Source: Cryomorphaceae bacterium BACL7 MAG-120322-bin74
GTDB lineage: Bacteria > Bacteroidota > Bacteroidia > Flavobacteriales > Schleiferiaceae
DNA length: 64,000 nucleotides
Reading direction: 5' to 3'
NCBI GenBank assembly: GCA_001438205.1
Contig: LICG01000004.1
Location: 1 to 64,000, forward strand
The translations under genes were made by a program, and so were the position numbers. Below are positions 45,551 through 55,079 of the stretch, piece by piece. Numbering within the stretch: position 1 is the stretch's first letter; each line of letters starts with the position of its first letter. The notes below the pieces were generated by a model. That model was not told the DNA's origin. It saw only the letters and a program-made list of their open reading frames with translations, and made no database searches.

Positions 45551-47620
45551 TTAGGGCAACACTACCCAGTGCAAAGCTTTTTGAGCGGTATTACCGCCCG
45601 TCCAAATCACATAATAGTTGCCTGAGACAAGGAGGGGTAGGTCCATGCGCATTTGGGTAACCGCTAATTCAGATACTGTGCGCCCCATTCCATCCATAAT
45701 CACAAGGGTACCATGTGCCTCAGGCAAGGTTAATTGACTCAATCCAGCACTTGGATTTGGCGTAATCATCAGGGCGGCTGAGCCATTTTCTTCGGTACCT
45801 AGCGTCGTGCTGAAGCTGACATCATCCAAATACACATTGTTTCCGCCGCCGCTAAACATCTCAAATTTGACCATCACCGAACCGGTACTATTCAGGCCAG
45901 TAAGCGTGATGACGGTCTCCTTCCAGTCTCCAGCGCTGGGGATATAAATGGTATTGGGGACATAGGTAGAAGTGCCCAGCTGAAATGCGGGAATCAATCG
46001 CTGCAAACTCCATGTCAATCCACAGTCCGTGCTTGTATACACTTTGAGTTGGTCGTTATTTGAAGATGTTTTGCGCGCAAAAGCATGTGAAAATGTCAAT
46101 TTTTTCGCCGTAGCATTGACCAAAGAAATAGGGCCTACAATGAGGGCGTCTCCCCCTCCGGTGCCTGCCACGTTAAAGTTATCTAAGACATAGGAGTGGC
46201 TACCAGACTTTGCTGCGGCATTGGTCCGAATCCATTGAATATTGTCTCCATTGTTTTCTACCACCCATTGCCCATTGGGCAACGCGTTTTCCATGTTGGC
46301 AGAAAAGAAGGGGGCATACGCCGTCCCACCAGCAGGGCGAACGGTTAACAATTGGTTCAATTGCTTACTGCTGCTTCCCGAAGTATTTTGGATCTCCAGC
46401 TTCACATCAAACACACCCGGATTGGGAAAGGTCCGAAGGGGACTTCCTGTAATCAAATGCTGCTGGTTGCCGTTGTATTGGTCGACAATGGTATAGTGAA
46501 AATTTGTTTGCCCTTGATAGGCAGATCGCTCTGTAAATTGTACTTGTTCTCCGGCACATAAGATGGTCCTATCAACGGTAAAATCGGCTACAGGAGCGCA
46601 GGTCACCGCATTTCCATCCGCTCCTGTAAAGGCTAAATTCGTCGAAGTACAGAGGTTACCTCGCAAGTTCAAACTATTGAGGACGGACTTTGCCCGTGAC
46701 TTTTGATTCTGTGTAAACGTATTCATGCAGTTATCGTCACTGTAATCCATGTAATTCTCAACCATATCAGGCAAGTCGGGATTGTCATTACTACAGGTGT
46801 TCTGTGTGCTATTATTGCACCCGCTAGATGAACTTGCCACCGGTGGGGTGTCATAGCAATTGTCACCTCCACCGTTGCAACCCCCTTGGAATGTGTGGTA
46901 TAGGTTGAGATAATGACCCAGCTCATGTGTGAGGGTTCTGTGGCGGGTCCCTTGGGATGTTCCGATACTGCCCAAATTGTCATGTCGGATCACAATGCCA
47001 TCCTGTGTTAAGGGTATGCCATTATAGGGGAAAGCAGAATAGCCTAACGTGATACTGCCTGGAGTGGAGTTGGCCAATTCAATGTTGCGTACCACCCAGA
47101 TGTTCAGGTATTGGGTGTTGTCCCATCCCATAAGCGATTTGACATTGTTGTTTGCTTCTAATGAGAGGCTGGTTTGCATGCGGTTTATCCCGTTGCTACA
47201 ATTCCCATTGGGGTCCTTTTGAGCTAAGCGAAACTCGACCTCCATATCTGCGGCAAAAGGTTTAAACATGCTGCGCAAAAGGGCTGTATCTGGATTTAAA
47301 CGGCGCATATCCTCATTGAGAATAGCTAAGGCGTCTTGAATTTGGGCGGCTGAAATGTTGTCGCCTTCATCATACCACATCACATGAAAAACGACTGGAA
47401 TGACATGAAGGACACTTTCTGTCCCAAATGCGTCTTCCGCCATTTTTTGGGCCATGATGGCTTCTGTTTGAGCTAAAAGATTTGCGCGCCGAGGATTTTG
47501 TTCTATCTCCCAAGCGAGCTGTTCATCGCTTCCACAACGGATGACCGTCTGCGCTTGAATACCCGTAAATACTGAGGTTAAGATGATTGTTAGAAAAGAA
47601 TTACGTAGGAAAGAGGACAT
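45551..47620 (-). CDS. Secreted M43-family zinc metalloprotease with type IX sorting-like C-terminus
   Basis: 689 residues. Signal peptide ending IQAQ, a propeptide, then a pappalysin-like protease domain: the zinc site HELGHYLNLYH uses H232, E233, H236 and H242, followed by Cys pairs (CNGGGDNCYDTPP) and the Met-turn NYMDYSDDNCMNTFT. A PKD-like domain (~345-430), a jelly-roll-like domain (~440-600) and a C-terminal segment from ITPNPSAGLSQLTLP match the type A sorting domain. Exported through the type IX system to degrade proteins outside the cell. Confidence 0.92.
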   Translation of the reverse strand: MSSFLRNSFLTIILTSVFTGIQAQTVIRCGSDEQLAWEIEQNPRRANLLAQTEAIMAQKMAEDAFGTESVLHVIPVVFHVMWYDEGDNISAAQIQDALAILNEDMRRLNPDTALLRSMFKPFAADMEVEFRLAQKDPNGNCSNGINRMQTSLSLEANNNVKSLMGWDNTQYLNIWVVRNIELANSTPGSITLGYSAFPYNGIPLTQDGIVIRHDNLGSIGTSQGTRHRTLTHELGHYLNLYHTFQGGCNGGGDNCYDTPPVASSSSGCNNSTQNTCSNDNPDLPDMVENYMDYSDDNCMNTFTQNQKSRAKSVLNSLNLRGNLCTSTNLAFTGADGNAVTCAPVADFTVDRTILCAGEQVQFTERSAYQGQTNFHYTIVDQYNGNQQHLITGSPLRTFPNPGVFDVKLEIQNTSGSSSKQLNQLLTVRPAGGTAYAPFFSANMENALPNGQWVVENNGDNIQWIRTNAAAKSGSHSYVLDNFNVAGTGGGDALIVGPISLVNATAKKLTFSHAFARKTSSNNDQLKVYTSTDCGLTWSLQRLIPAFQLGTSTYVPNTIYIPSAGDWKETVITLTGLNSTGSVMVKFEMFSGGGNNVYLDDVSFSTTLGTEENGSAALMITPNPSAGLSQLTLPEAHGTLVIMDGMGRTVSELAVTQMRMDLPLLVSGNYYVIWTGGNTAQKALHWVVLP

Positions 47621-47703
47621 GGAATTTGCGTATTTTTGGAAGCCCTTAAGTTACTTTGAATTTATAGGCGGTTCAACCTTTGGCTATTTGCAATTAATAT
47701 TCG

Positions 47704-47711
47704 TATCTTCG
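47704..47711 (+). promoter_or_regulatory. -7 element TATCTTCG for rplM
   Basis: Near-consensus TAnnTTYG; TTTG at 47679-47682 lies 21 bases upstream as a possible -33 element. Start codon is 26 bases downstream. Confidence 0.5.
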
Positions 47712-47736
47712 CAGCCCCAAAAAATATTGCTGAAAA

Positions 47737-48180
47737 GTGGATACGATTAGCTACAAAACCATCTCTGCCAACAAGGCAACGGCCCAGAAGTCCTGGATCG
47801 TTGTAGACGCCAATGAACAATCATTGGGTCGCGTGGCCTCCTTGATCGCTTCACGCTTGCGTGGAAAGCACAAGACAAACTTTACTCCCCATGCGGACTG
47901 TGGAGATTTTGTGGTTGTGATCAATGCTGCCAATGTTGCCTTGTCAGGCACGAAAATGGAAACCAAGCAGTACATCCGTTACACAGGCTACCCTGGTGGT
48001 CAGCGTTTCAGCACTCCTGCCTTGGAATTGGCCAAGCATCCAGAACGTGTTTTGGAAACAGCTGTACGCGGCATGCTTCCTAAGAACCGTTTGGGCCGTG
48101 TCCTTTTCCGCAACATGCATGTCTACGCTGGAGCTGAGCATGCTCATGAAGCTCAACAGCCTGTAACTATCAACGCTTAA
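47737..48180 (+). CDS. rplM: Ribosomal protein L13
   Basis: 147 residues from a GTG start ([20 protein letters not shown]...), the usual Bacteroidota N-terminus. [37 protein letters not shown] and [12 protein letters not shown] are L13 signatures. Starts the rplM-rpsI-rpsB-tsf group typical of the phylum. Confidence 0.98.
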   Translation: MDTISYKTISANKATAQKSWIVVDANEQSLGRVASLIASRLRGKHKTNFTPHADCGDFVVVINAANVALSGTKMETKQYIRYTGYPGGQRFSTPALELAKHPERVLETAVRGMLPKNRLGRVLFRNMHVYAGAEHAHEAQQPVTINA

Positions 48181-48193
48181 GAGTCGGTATCCT

Positions 48194-48580
48194 ATGTCTA
48201 CTACGCACGCAATCGGTCGCCGCAAAACATCTGTGGCTCGTGTTTACCTCAAGGAAGGAACGGGTTCAGTGACGGTCAACCACCGCGAATTGAACAACTA
48301 CTTTGCAACCGCTATGTTGCAGTATAAAGTGAACCAGCCCTTCGCAATTACGGAGACGTTGGGTAAATATGATGTGAAAGTCAATGTTGAAGGCGGTGGG
48401 ATCACTGGCCAGGCAGAGGCGATTCGCTTGGGCATTTCACGTGCCTTGGTGTCCATCAATCCAGAAAACCGTGCCCTTCTTAAGCCTGACGGCTTGATGA
48501 CACGTGATCCACGTATGGTGGAACGAAAGAAGTTCGGTCAAAAGAAAGCGCGCAAGCGTTTCCAGTTCTCCAAGCGTTAA
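48194..48580 (+). CDS. rpsI: Ribosomal protein S9
   Basis: 128 residues. [19 protein letters not shown] and the C-terminal [25 protein letters not shown], which reaches the ribosomal P-site, identify S9. Thirteen bases after rplM. Confidence 0.98.
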   Translation: MSTTHAIGRRKTSVARVYLKEGTGSVTVNHRELNNYFATAMLQYKVNQPFAITETLGKYDVKVNVEGGGITGQAEAIRLGISRALVSINPENRALLKPDGLMTRDPRMVERKKFGQKKARKRFQFSKR

Positions 48581-48670
48581 TCGCAGGAGTATTTGGTTTA
48601 GTATCCAAACCGGCCAGATCGCTCTGCGCTACTGTTCGGTTGAATTTAGTGAACGTAAACCCCAATAACT

Positions 48671-49420
48671 ATGGCTAACATGCCTGACATTCAACAACTT
48701 CTAGACGCGGGTGTCCATTTTGGTCACCTAACGCGCAAGTGGAATCCCAACATGGCTCCGTACATCTATATGGAGCGCAATGGTATTCACATCATTGACC
48801 TTCAAAAGACGCAGCGCAAATTGCAAACGGCAACCGACGCTATGGCGAAGATTGCAGGTTCTGGCCGCAAAATCTTGTTTGTTTCTACCAAGAAGCAAGG
48901 CAAGGAAATTGTCGCTGAAACAGCAAAGGCGCTTAACATGCCTTACATCGTTGAGCGCTGGCCTGGGGGTATGTTGACAAACTTTGTCACCATCCGGAAA
49001 GCCATCAAGAAGATGTCCAACATCGACAAGATGAAAGAGGACGGAACGTTCAACACCTTGTCTAAGCGTGAGCGCCTTCAAGTTGACCGTGTACGTGCGA
49101 AACTTGAAAAGAACTTAGGTTCTATCGCAGACATGAGCCGCCTTCCTGCTGCCTTGTTTGTTGTAGACATCTTACGCGAGCACATCGCCGTAGAAGAAGC
49201 ACGCACTTTGGGCATCCCCGTTTTCGCTATGGTGGACACTAACTCTAATCCCAACCTGGTGGATTATGTGATCCCTGCAAACGATGATGCATCTAAGTCA
49301 ATTTCTGCCATCATGGTCGCCGTTTCTGAGGGCGTGAAAGAAGCCTTAAGCCAGCGCAAAGTTGACAAAGAGAAGTCAGGCAATGAAAAGCTGGAAAAAG
49401 CAGCTGCGAAAGTTGCCTAA
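48671..49420 (+). CDS. rpsB: Ribosomal protein S2
   Basis: 249 residues: LLDAGVHFGHLTRKWNPNMAPYIY, RWPGGMLTNFVTIRKAI, GIPVFAMVDTNSNPNLVDYVIPANDDASKSI. The terminal ~25 residues are Lys/Glu/Ala-rich. A 90-base gap separates it from rpsI and a hairpin separates it from tsf. Confidence 0.98.
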   Translation: MANMPDIQQLLDAGVHFGHLTRKWNPNMAPYIYMERNGIHIIDLQKTQRKLQTATDAMAKIAGSGRKILFVSTKKQGKEIVAETAKALNMPYIVERWPGGMLTNFVTIRKAIKKMSNIDKMKEDGTFNTLSKRERLQVDRVRAKLEKNLGSIADMSRLPAALFVVDILREHIAVEEARTLGIPVFAMVDTNSNPNLVDYVIPANDDASKSISAIMVAVSEGVKEALSQRKVDKEKSGNEKLEKAAAKVA

Positions 49421-49427
49421 ATCACAT

Positions 49428-49453
49428 AACCGGGGCAGTGCCCCGGTTTTTCT
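49428..49453 (+). terminator. Hairpin with T-run between rpsB and tsf
   Basis: AACCGGGGC (49428-49436) pairs perfectly with GCCCCGGTT (49440-49448), loop AGT, then Ts. It may partly terminate between two genes that are otherwise co-transcribed, balancing S2 and EF-Ts. Confidence 0.8.
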
Positions 49454-49481
49454 TTATAAACCCGATTAAATCTTTACAATC

Positions 49482-50306
49482 ATGGCAATTACTGCTGCAG
49501 ATGTAAACAAGCTTCGTCAAATGACTGGAGCGGGCATGATGGATTGCAAGAAGGCATTGACAGAAGCCAATGGCGATTTTGAAGCCGCAATTGATGTATT
49601 GCGCAAGCAAGGCCAGAAAGTGGCTGCTAAGCGTGCTGATCGTAACGCTACCGAAGGTGCCGTTATCGCGATCACCAATGCAGATCAAACACTTGGTGTG
49701 GTGATCAGCCTCAACTGTGAAACGGACTTTGTCGCAAAAAACGAAGGCTATGTAGCTATGGCTACCAAAATGGCTGAAATCGCTTTGGCAGGTTTCCCTA
49801 AAAATAAAGAGGCTCTTTTAGCTTTGGCGTTTGAAGGTGGGTTAACCGTTGCAGATAAATTGACCGAGCAAACCGGGGTGATAGGTGAGAAGATTGAAAT
49901 CGCTTTCTACGAATCTATTGAGGGTGCTTGCGTTGGAGCCTATATCCACGCTGGAAACAAACTAGGTACTTTGGTCGCCTTGTCTGGCTCTGCCCCCGAA
50001 GCTGCAAAAGATGTGGCTATGCAGGTAGCTGCCATGAACCCAGTTGCTTTAAACAAGGACAGTGTTCCTGCTGAGGCTATTGAGCGTGAGTTGGACATTG
50101 CACGTGATCAAATCCGTCAAGAAGGCAAGCCAGAAGAAATGGTTGACCGTATTGCACAAGGTAAATTGAGCAAGTTCTTCAAGGAGAACACATTGGTTGA
50201 GCAGGACTTCATCAAGGACAGCAAGCAATCTGTTGCTAACTATTTGACAAGTGTATCAGCGGGTCTCGTCGTAACGGGCTTCCGCCGTGTAGGTTTGGGC
50301 GTCTAA
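49482..50306 (+). CDS. tsf: Elongation factor Ts
   Basis: 274 residues. VNKLRQMTGAGMMDCKKALTEANGDFEAAIDVLRKQG (the N-terminal EF-Tu-binding domain) and SLNCETDFVAKNEGYVAMA are diagnostic. It recycles GDP from EF-Tu. Preceded by a hairpin that could limit read-through from rpsB; a strong terminator follows. Confidence 0.98.
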   Translation: MAITAADVNKLRQMTGAGMMDCKKALTEANGDFEAAIDVLRKQGQKVAAKRADRNATEGAVIAITNADQTLGVVISLNCETDFVAKNEGYVAMATKMAEIALAGFPKNKEALLALAFEGGLTVADKLTEQTGVIGEKIEIAFYESIEGACVGAYIHAGNKLGTLVALSGSAPEAAKDVAMQVAAMNPVALNKDSVPAEAIERELDIARDQIRQEGKPEEMVDRIAQGKLSKFFKENTLVEQDFIKDSKQSVANYLTSVSAGLVVTGFRRVGLGV

Positions 50307-50328
50307 GGACATTCACACGATGTATTTT

Positions 50329-50370
50329 GCGCCGCGCAGAGGTTTGTCCTTTGTGCGGCGCTTCTTTTTT
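50329..50370 (+). terminator. Terminator after tsf
   Basis: GCGCCGC and GCGGCGC arms (outer stem; 50329-50335 and 50355-50361) close a larger hairpin followed by a T-run. Confidence 0.8.
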
Positions 50371-50407
50371 ACCGCAATTTGGTCTTGAGCTACCGGTCCG
50401 AGCACAC

Positions 50408-50415
50408 TATCTTTG
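50408..50415 (+). promoter_or_regulatory. -7 element TATCTTTG for pyrH
   Basis: Exact TAnnTTTG; TTG at 50386-50388 lies 19 bases upstream, the expected spacing for a Bacteroidota -33 element. The ATG is at 50433. Confidence 0.65.
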
Positions 50416-50432
50416 AAAGAATCAAGAAATCC

Positions 50433-51140
50433 ATGAAGTACAAACGCATCTTACTTAAGCTCAGTGGGGAAGCCCTAATGGGCGACAAAGCCTTCGGGCT
50501 TGATACACAACGATTGTCGGATTATGCCGCCGAGATCAAGGCAGCCGTAGACCATGGTGTCCAGTTGGGCGTCGTGATTGGGGGGGGGAACATTTTCCGT
50601 GGCCTAAAAGGTGCGAGTGAAGGCATGGACCGTGTTCATGCAGACTATATGGGGATGCTGGCCACGGTGATCAATGGATTAGCACTCCAAAGCGCCCTCG
50701 AAGCTATTGGCGTCCAAACTCGGTTGCAGTCAGCCATTGAGATGGACAAAATTTGTGAACCCTTTATCCGCCGCCGTGCAGAACGCCATCTTGAAAAGGG
50801 CCGCGTGGTCATTTTTGCAGCAGGTACGGGCAATCCTTACTTTACCACCGATACAGGGGCTACGCTTCGGGCGATTGAGATTCAAGCCGATGTAATCCTC
50901 AAAGGTACCAGGGTAGATGGCATCTACACCGCGGATCCTGAAAAAGATGCTTCGGCATCTAAATACGACACCATCTCCTTCAAGGAGGTATTTGATAAAG
51001 GACTTAATGTGATGGATCTAACAGCCTTCACTTTAAGCCACGAGAACAAATTGCCCATCATTGTTTTTGATATGAATGCTCCGGGCAACCTGCTTAAGCT
51101 GGTGAAAGGAGAGAATATAGGCACCCTGGTTACACAATAA
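50433..51140 (+). CDS. pyrH: Uridylate kinase
   Basis: 235 residues from ATG 50433; the frame continues upstream into the promoter. [46 protein letters not shown] and YTADPEKD mark the amino-acid-kinase fold of bacterial UMP kinase. It makes UDP from UMP. frr follows after 14 bases. Confidence 0.97.
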   Translation: MKYKRILLKLSGEALMGDKAFGLDTQRLSDYAAEIKAAVDHGVQLGVVIGGGNIFRGLKGASEGMDRVHADYMGMLATVINGLALQSALEAIGVQTRLQSAIEMDKICEPFIRRRAERHLEKGRVVIFAAGTGNPYFTTDTGATLRAIEIQADVILKGTRVDGIYTADPEKDASASKYDTISFKEVFDKGLNVMDLTAFTLSHENKLPIIVFDMNAPGNLLKLVKGENIGTLVTQ

Positions 51141-51154
51141 TTGGCGACATCCCG

Positions 51155-51718
51155 ATGGAAGAAGAAATTGAATTTTTGCTGGATAGCTTGGTGGAAGACA
51201 TGGAAAAGCCTGCCTCGCACCTGGATAAGGCACTGCTAAAGCTGCGTGCTGGCCGTGCCAACCCAAGCATGCTAGAAGGCGTCGCGGTTGAATACTATGG
51301 CTCAGTGGTAAAGCTGACGCAAGTAGCCAACATCAATACCCCTGATGCTCGAACCCTTTTTGTGCAGCCTTTTGAAAAAGGCATGATTGGACCTATAGAA
51401 AAGGCCATTTTAAATGGTAATTTGGGATTCAACCCGCAAAATAATGGGGAGATGATTATCATCAATATTCCCCCATTGACGGAGGATCGTCGCCGCGAAT
51501 TGGTGCGTATGGCCAAAGCAGAAGGCGAAGATGCCAAGGTGGGGATTCGGGCAATCCGTAAGAACGGCATGGATGAGGCAAAACGACTTGAAAAGGACGG
51601 CCTGAGTGAAGACAGCCGCAAAGCCTTCGAGGACGATGTGCAAAAAATGGTCGACAAATACATCGCTATTGTGGACAGCAAGGTGGCTACAAAGGAAGAT
51701 GAAATCATGAAGGTCTAA
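51155..51718 (+). CDS. frr: Ribosome recycling factor
   Basis: 187 residues: LLKLRAGRANPSMLEGVAVEYYGS, INTPDARTLFVQPFEKGMIGPIEKAIL, IPPLTEDRRRELVRMAK and the C-terminal helix. It splits post-termination ribosomes with EF-G. Same operon as pyrH. Confidence 0.98.
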   Translation: MEEEIEFLLDSLVEDMEKPASHLDKALLKLRAGRANPSMLEGVAVEYYGSVVKLTQVANINTPDARTLFVQPFEKGMIGPIEKAILNGNLGFNPQNNGEMIIINIPPLTEDRRRELVRMAKAEGEDAKVGIRAIRKNGMDEAKRLEKDGLSEDSRKAFEDDVQKMVDKYIAIVDSKVATKEDEIMKV

Positions 51719-51727
51719 CCGAAAGGA

Positions 51728-52183
51728 ATGAAAAGCCTCCAGGACGAAATTCAGCAGCGCAAATGGCAGAACCATCAACAGATGGCGCTGATCAATGTGT
51801 TGTATACGTATCACTGGATCAAGGACCAAATGACCGAGGCCTTAAAGCCTTACAAAATCACAATGCAACAGTACAATGTGCTCAGAATTCTGCGCGGCGC
51901 ACATCCTGACGGCATGGCAGCAGCGCGCATTCGAGAGCGCCTCCTAGACAAGACAAGTGATGTGTCGCGTCTTCTAGACCGACTAGAAAAAAGCAATCTG
52001 GTAGAACGCCAGAGCTCAAAAGAGGATAAACGCGTGACCGAAATCTTCCTCACCCTAAGGGGATTGGAAATTCTAGGTCAGATTCGCGCCGTCGATAAGC
52101 TGCATAAAGAGCAATTGCCGAAAGTCTTATCCGATGAGGATGCGCAACTCTTGAGTGCCTTGCTCGATAAGGTTCGAGGGTAA
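51728..52183 (+). CDS. MarR-family transcriptional regulator
   Basis: 151 residues with a winged helix-turn-helix: ITMQQYNVLRILRGAHPDGMAAARIRERLLDKTSDVSRLLDRLEKSNLVERQSSKEDKRVTEIFLTLRG. The DxRxxxxxLT pattern reads DKRVTEIFLT. It starts ten bases after frr, so probably read from that operon. Ligand and targets unknown; ends 11 bases from the convergent pgi gene. Confidence 0.92.
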   Translation: MKSLQDEIQQRKWQNHQQMALINVLYTYHWIKDQMTEALKPYKITMQQYNVLRILRGAHPDGMAAARIRERLLDKTSDVSRLLDRLEKSNLVERQSSKEDKRVTEIFLTLRGLEILGQIRAVDKLHKEQLPKVLSDEDAQLLSALLDKVRG

Positions 52184-52193
52184 CCCACTAGAT

Positions 52194-53798
52194 TTAAACC
52201 CAGAGATTCCGCACATGCTGTAGTAATGCGGAGGTGGAGGGATCATGAAGGCCTAAGGCACCATCGCCTTCTAATTCTGGTAGAATGGCATTGGCCATCT
52301 CCTTGCCCAGTTCAACGCCCCATTGATCATAGCTGTAGATGTTCCAAACCACGCCTTGATAGAAGATCTTGTGCTCGTACAAGGCAATCAGTGAGCCCAG
52401 TGCATATGGGGTGAGCGCGTCAAAAAGAAGGGTGCTGGTAGGGCGGTTACCTTCAAAAACCTTGTATGCCGTTGCCGCCTTGGGTCGACCAATGGCCAAA
52501 GCCTCCGTTTGGGCCAAGAAATTGCTCAATAACATGGCGTGATGCGCGTGTAGTGGATGCTGTGGCAGCACAGAGGCAATAAAATCCGAAGGAATCACTT
52601 CTGTTCCCTGATGAATGAGTTGATAAAAAGCATGCTGTCCATTAGTGCCTGGCTCTCCCCAAACGACAGGCCCTGTAGGGTAAGTGACTCGCTCTCCATG
52701 TCGGTCAACATATTTGCCATTACTTTCCATATCAGCCTGTTGCAAGTAGGCGGGAAAGCGATGAAGGTATTGATCATAGGGGAGGACAGCATGGCTGGTT
52801 GCCCCTAAGAAATTGCGGTACCAAATACCCAAGGCCGCCATGATTTGTGGAATGTTCTTTCTGAAAGGCTGTGTGGCCGTATGTTGGTCGATGGCATGTG
52901 CGCCGTCAAGAAACTGTTGAAATCCTTCTGCGCCAATGGCTATACACAAAGGCATGCCAATGGCACTCCAGACAGAATAGCGACCCCCTACCCAATCCCA
53001 GAATCCAAAGGTGTTTTTGGCCGAAATGCCAAAAGCTTGTACTTTTTCTGCATGGGTACTGAGCGCGACAAAATGTTTTTGAGTGCAATTGGGATCCCCT
53101 AGCTTTTGAACCAACCAGGTCCTGGCCGCCTCAGCGTTGGCCATGGTTTCCTGCGTTGTGAAGGTTTTGGAGGCTACAATAAACAAGGTGCGCTCGGGGT
53201 CTACCTTTTGAAGGCATTCATGCAGATCAGCACCATCAACGTTGGCGACAAAATGCATGTGAATGCTGCGGTCAGAAAAAGGTTTCAAGGCTTCGACTGC
53301 CATGCGGGGACCTAAATCAGAACCCCCAATGCCGATGTTTACCACATGGGTAAATTTTTTGCCGGTAAAGCTCTTTTTTCTGCCATCTCGGATTGCTTCG
53401 GCAAAGGCGAACATGCGGTCACGCTCACCCTTTGCCAGTGCGCGTACATCTTCCCCGTCTAGTCGCAATGGCTCAGTGCGTGGGTCGCGCAATGCAGTAT
53501 GCAGGACGGCGCGACCTTCTGTTTGGTTGATTTTTTCACCCGTAACCTGTGCTTGCAATGCTTCTGGGACTTGACACGCGTGAAAGAGGTCTTCCAGAAG
53601 CCCAAGGGTCTCTTCTGTTACTCGGTGCTTCGCGTAATCAAACAGAAGCAAGTCATCCAACCGAATGTGCATCTTCTCAAAACGTGCGGCATCCTGTTGT
53701 AAAAGGTCGCGCAGATGGAGATTCTTTGCGGATGCTGCATGCGCTTCTAGGGCTTTCCATGCCGCTGTCGTTGTTGGATTGATGGAGGGGAAGGACAT
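52194..53798 (-). CDS. pgi: Glucose-6-phosphate isomerase
   Basis: 534 residues of the sugar-isomerase family. Signatures include [43 protein letters not shown], the catalytic [38 protein letters not shown] region (Glu, His) and the Lys near the C-terminus in ELGKEMA. Interconverts glucose and fructose 6-phosphates. Nine bases after the carbonic-anhydrase gene, in the nfu operon. Confidence 0.97.
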   Translation of the reverse strand: MSFPSINPTTTAAWKALEAHAASAKNLHLRDLLQQDAARFEKMHIRLDDLLLFDYAKHRVTEETLGLLEDLFHACQVPEALQAQVTGEKINQTEGRAVLHTALRDPRTEPLRLDGEDVRALAKGERDRMFAFAEAIRDGRKKSFTGKKFTHVVNIGIGGSDLGPRMAVEALKPFSDRSIHMHFVANVDGADLHECLQKVDPERTLFIVASKTFTTQETMANAEAARTWLVQKLGDPNCTQKHFVALSTHAEKVQAFGISAKNTFGFWDWVGGRYSVWSAIGMPLCIAIGAEGFQQFLDGAHAIDQHTATQPFRKNIPQIMAALGIWYRNFLGATSHAVLPYDQYLHRFPAYLQQADMESNGKYVDRHGERVTYPTGPVVWGEPGTNGQHAFYQLIHQGTEVIPSDFIASVLPQHPLHAHHAMLLSNFLAQTEALAIGRPKAATAYKVFEGNRPTSTLLFDALTPYALGSLIALYEHKIFYQGVVWNIYSYDQWGVELGKEMANAILPELEGDGALGLHDPSTSALLQHVRNLWV

Positions 53799-53806
53799 AG
53801 GTGGGT

Positions 53807-54343
53807 TTATTTGGTCGTATTTGGGGCATCATCACCAAACCATGTGGCATACATCACATAGTTTTTGGCAATGCGTTCCACCTCTCCTTGCGTAAGTTCG
53901 GGTGAAATGTCTTTGATTTTTTTTGCAGGGATGCCGGCAAAAATGGATCCAGACGGCACGTGGGTTCCGGCGGTAACAACGGCTCCAGCAGCAATAATGC
54001 TGTTGGATTCGACGACACAGCCATCCATGACAATGGCGCCCATCCCTACCAATACACGGTCATGAAGGGTACAGCCATGCACGATGGCATTGTGGCCAAT
54101 ACTGACATCATTGCCAATAGTGGTAGGAAACTTTTGATAGGTGCAATGGACCACCGCATTGTCTTGCACATTTACGCGGTCGCCCAGATGAATGAAATGG
54201 ACATCCCCGCGAACCACGGCATTGAACCAAATCGAACAAGATTCCCCCATGATCACTTCGCCTACCACGGTGGCGGTGGGTGCTAAAAAGCAAGAAGCGG
54301 GTATTTCGGGGTGATGGCCGCGGACAGGAAGAACGGTTGCCAT
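53807..54343 (-). CDS. Gamma-class carbonic anhydrase-like hexapeptide-repeat protein
   Basis: 178 residues of left-handed beta-helix repeats ([41 protein letters not shown]). Metal-binding His residues are in [16 protein letters not shown] and the region around 95. Such proteins have carbonic anhydrase or acyl-transfer roles. Middle gene of the nfu-gamma CA-pgi operon. Confidence 0.9.
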   Translation of the reverse strand: MATVLPVRGHHPEIPASCFLAPTATVVGEVIMGESCSIWFNAVVRGDVHFIHLGDRVNVQDNAVVHCTYQKFPTTIGNDVSIGHNAIVHGCTLHDRVLVGMGAIVMDGCVVESNSIIAAGAVVTAGTHVPSGSIFAGIPAKKIKDISPELTQGEVERIAKNYVMYATWFGDDAPNTTK

Positions 54344-54353
54344 GGTAACGGGC

Positions 54354-54956
54354 TTAAACGGGAACTACGTCGTCCACCAAGGTGGGCAACATGCGCTGTA
54401 AAATGTTTTTGATGCCTTGCTGAAGGGTAAGCGTTGAGCTGGGACATCCGGCACAAGCGCCCTGAAGTTGCACTTTGACCACTTTATCTTCGTAAGCGAC
54501 AAAAGCAATATTACCGCCATCCTGAGCGACAGCTGGCTTGACATATTCTTCTAAGATGTCGATGATGCGTGTCTCAATTTCTCCAAGCGAGGCTGGGACA
54601 GCTTCTTTCGCGGGAGCGGAATGATCTGCTGTAGCCTTGGCCGCCGGAGTGCCTGTAAGCACGGGCTTGCCTTCCTGCAAGTGGTCCAGGACAAACTGTC
54701 GAATTTCTTGCGTGACGGTTTCCCATTCTACCACATTGAATTTGTGGATGGCAATAAAGTTTCCAGACATGAACACTTCCTTTACAAATGGGAAATGAAA
54801 CAGGGCTGTGGCCAAAGGAGAAATAGCGGCTTCTTCAATGTTTTGAAACTCTACATGGTCCACATCGACCAGTCGTTTGTTGGCGACAAACTTCATGACG
54901 GCCGGGTTGGGGGTCATTTCCGCATAAATGCTGATAGGAACGCGTTGAATATCCAT
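54354..54956 (-). CDS. NifU-like iron-sulfur scaffold protein (Nfu)
   Basis: 200 residues from ATG 54956, reached after a TACCTTTG promoter; the frame goes on upstream but is not used. An Nfu_N domain (ISIYAEMTPNPAVMKFVANKRL...) precedes a linker and a C-terminal NifU domain with the cluster-binding C-A-G-C (GACAGCPSSTLTLQQGI). It carries 4Fe-4S clusters to target enzymes. First gene of an operon with gamma carbonic anhydrase and pgi. Confidence 0.92.
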   Translation of the reverse strand: MDIQRVPISIYAEMTPNPAVMKFVANKRLVDVDHVEFQNIEEAAISPLATALFHFPFVKEVFMSGNFIAIHKFNVVEWETVTQEIRQFVLDHLQEGKPVLTGTPAAKATADHSAPAKEAVPASLGEIETRIIDILEEYVKPAVAQDGGNIAFVAYEDKVVKVQLQGACAGCPSSTLTLQQGIKNILQRMLPTLVDDVVPV

Positions 54957-54960
54957 TCTA

Positions 54961-54968
54961 CAAAGGTA
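54961..54968 (-). promoter_or_regulatory. -7 element TACCTTTG for the nfu operon
   Basis: TAnnTTTG match on the minus strand, four bases from the ATG at 54956. Confidence 0.55.
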
Positions 54969-55079
54969 CCGAATGCATTTGTCTTCTGCCGGGCATTCCG
55001 GCCTTATTTTTGTTTCCCATTGGTCCTTGACGGAAATGGCTATTTGACCACATGTCCCCTTTGACCCAACCATTGCACT

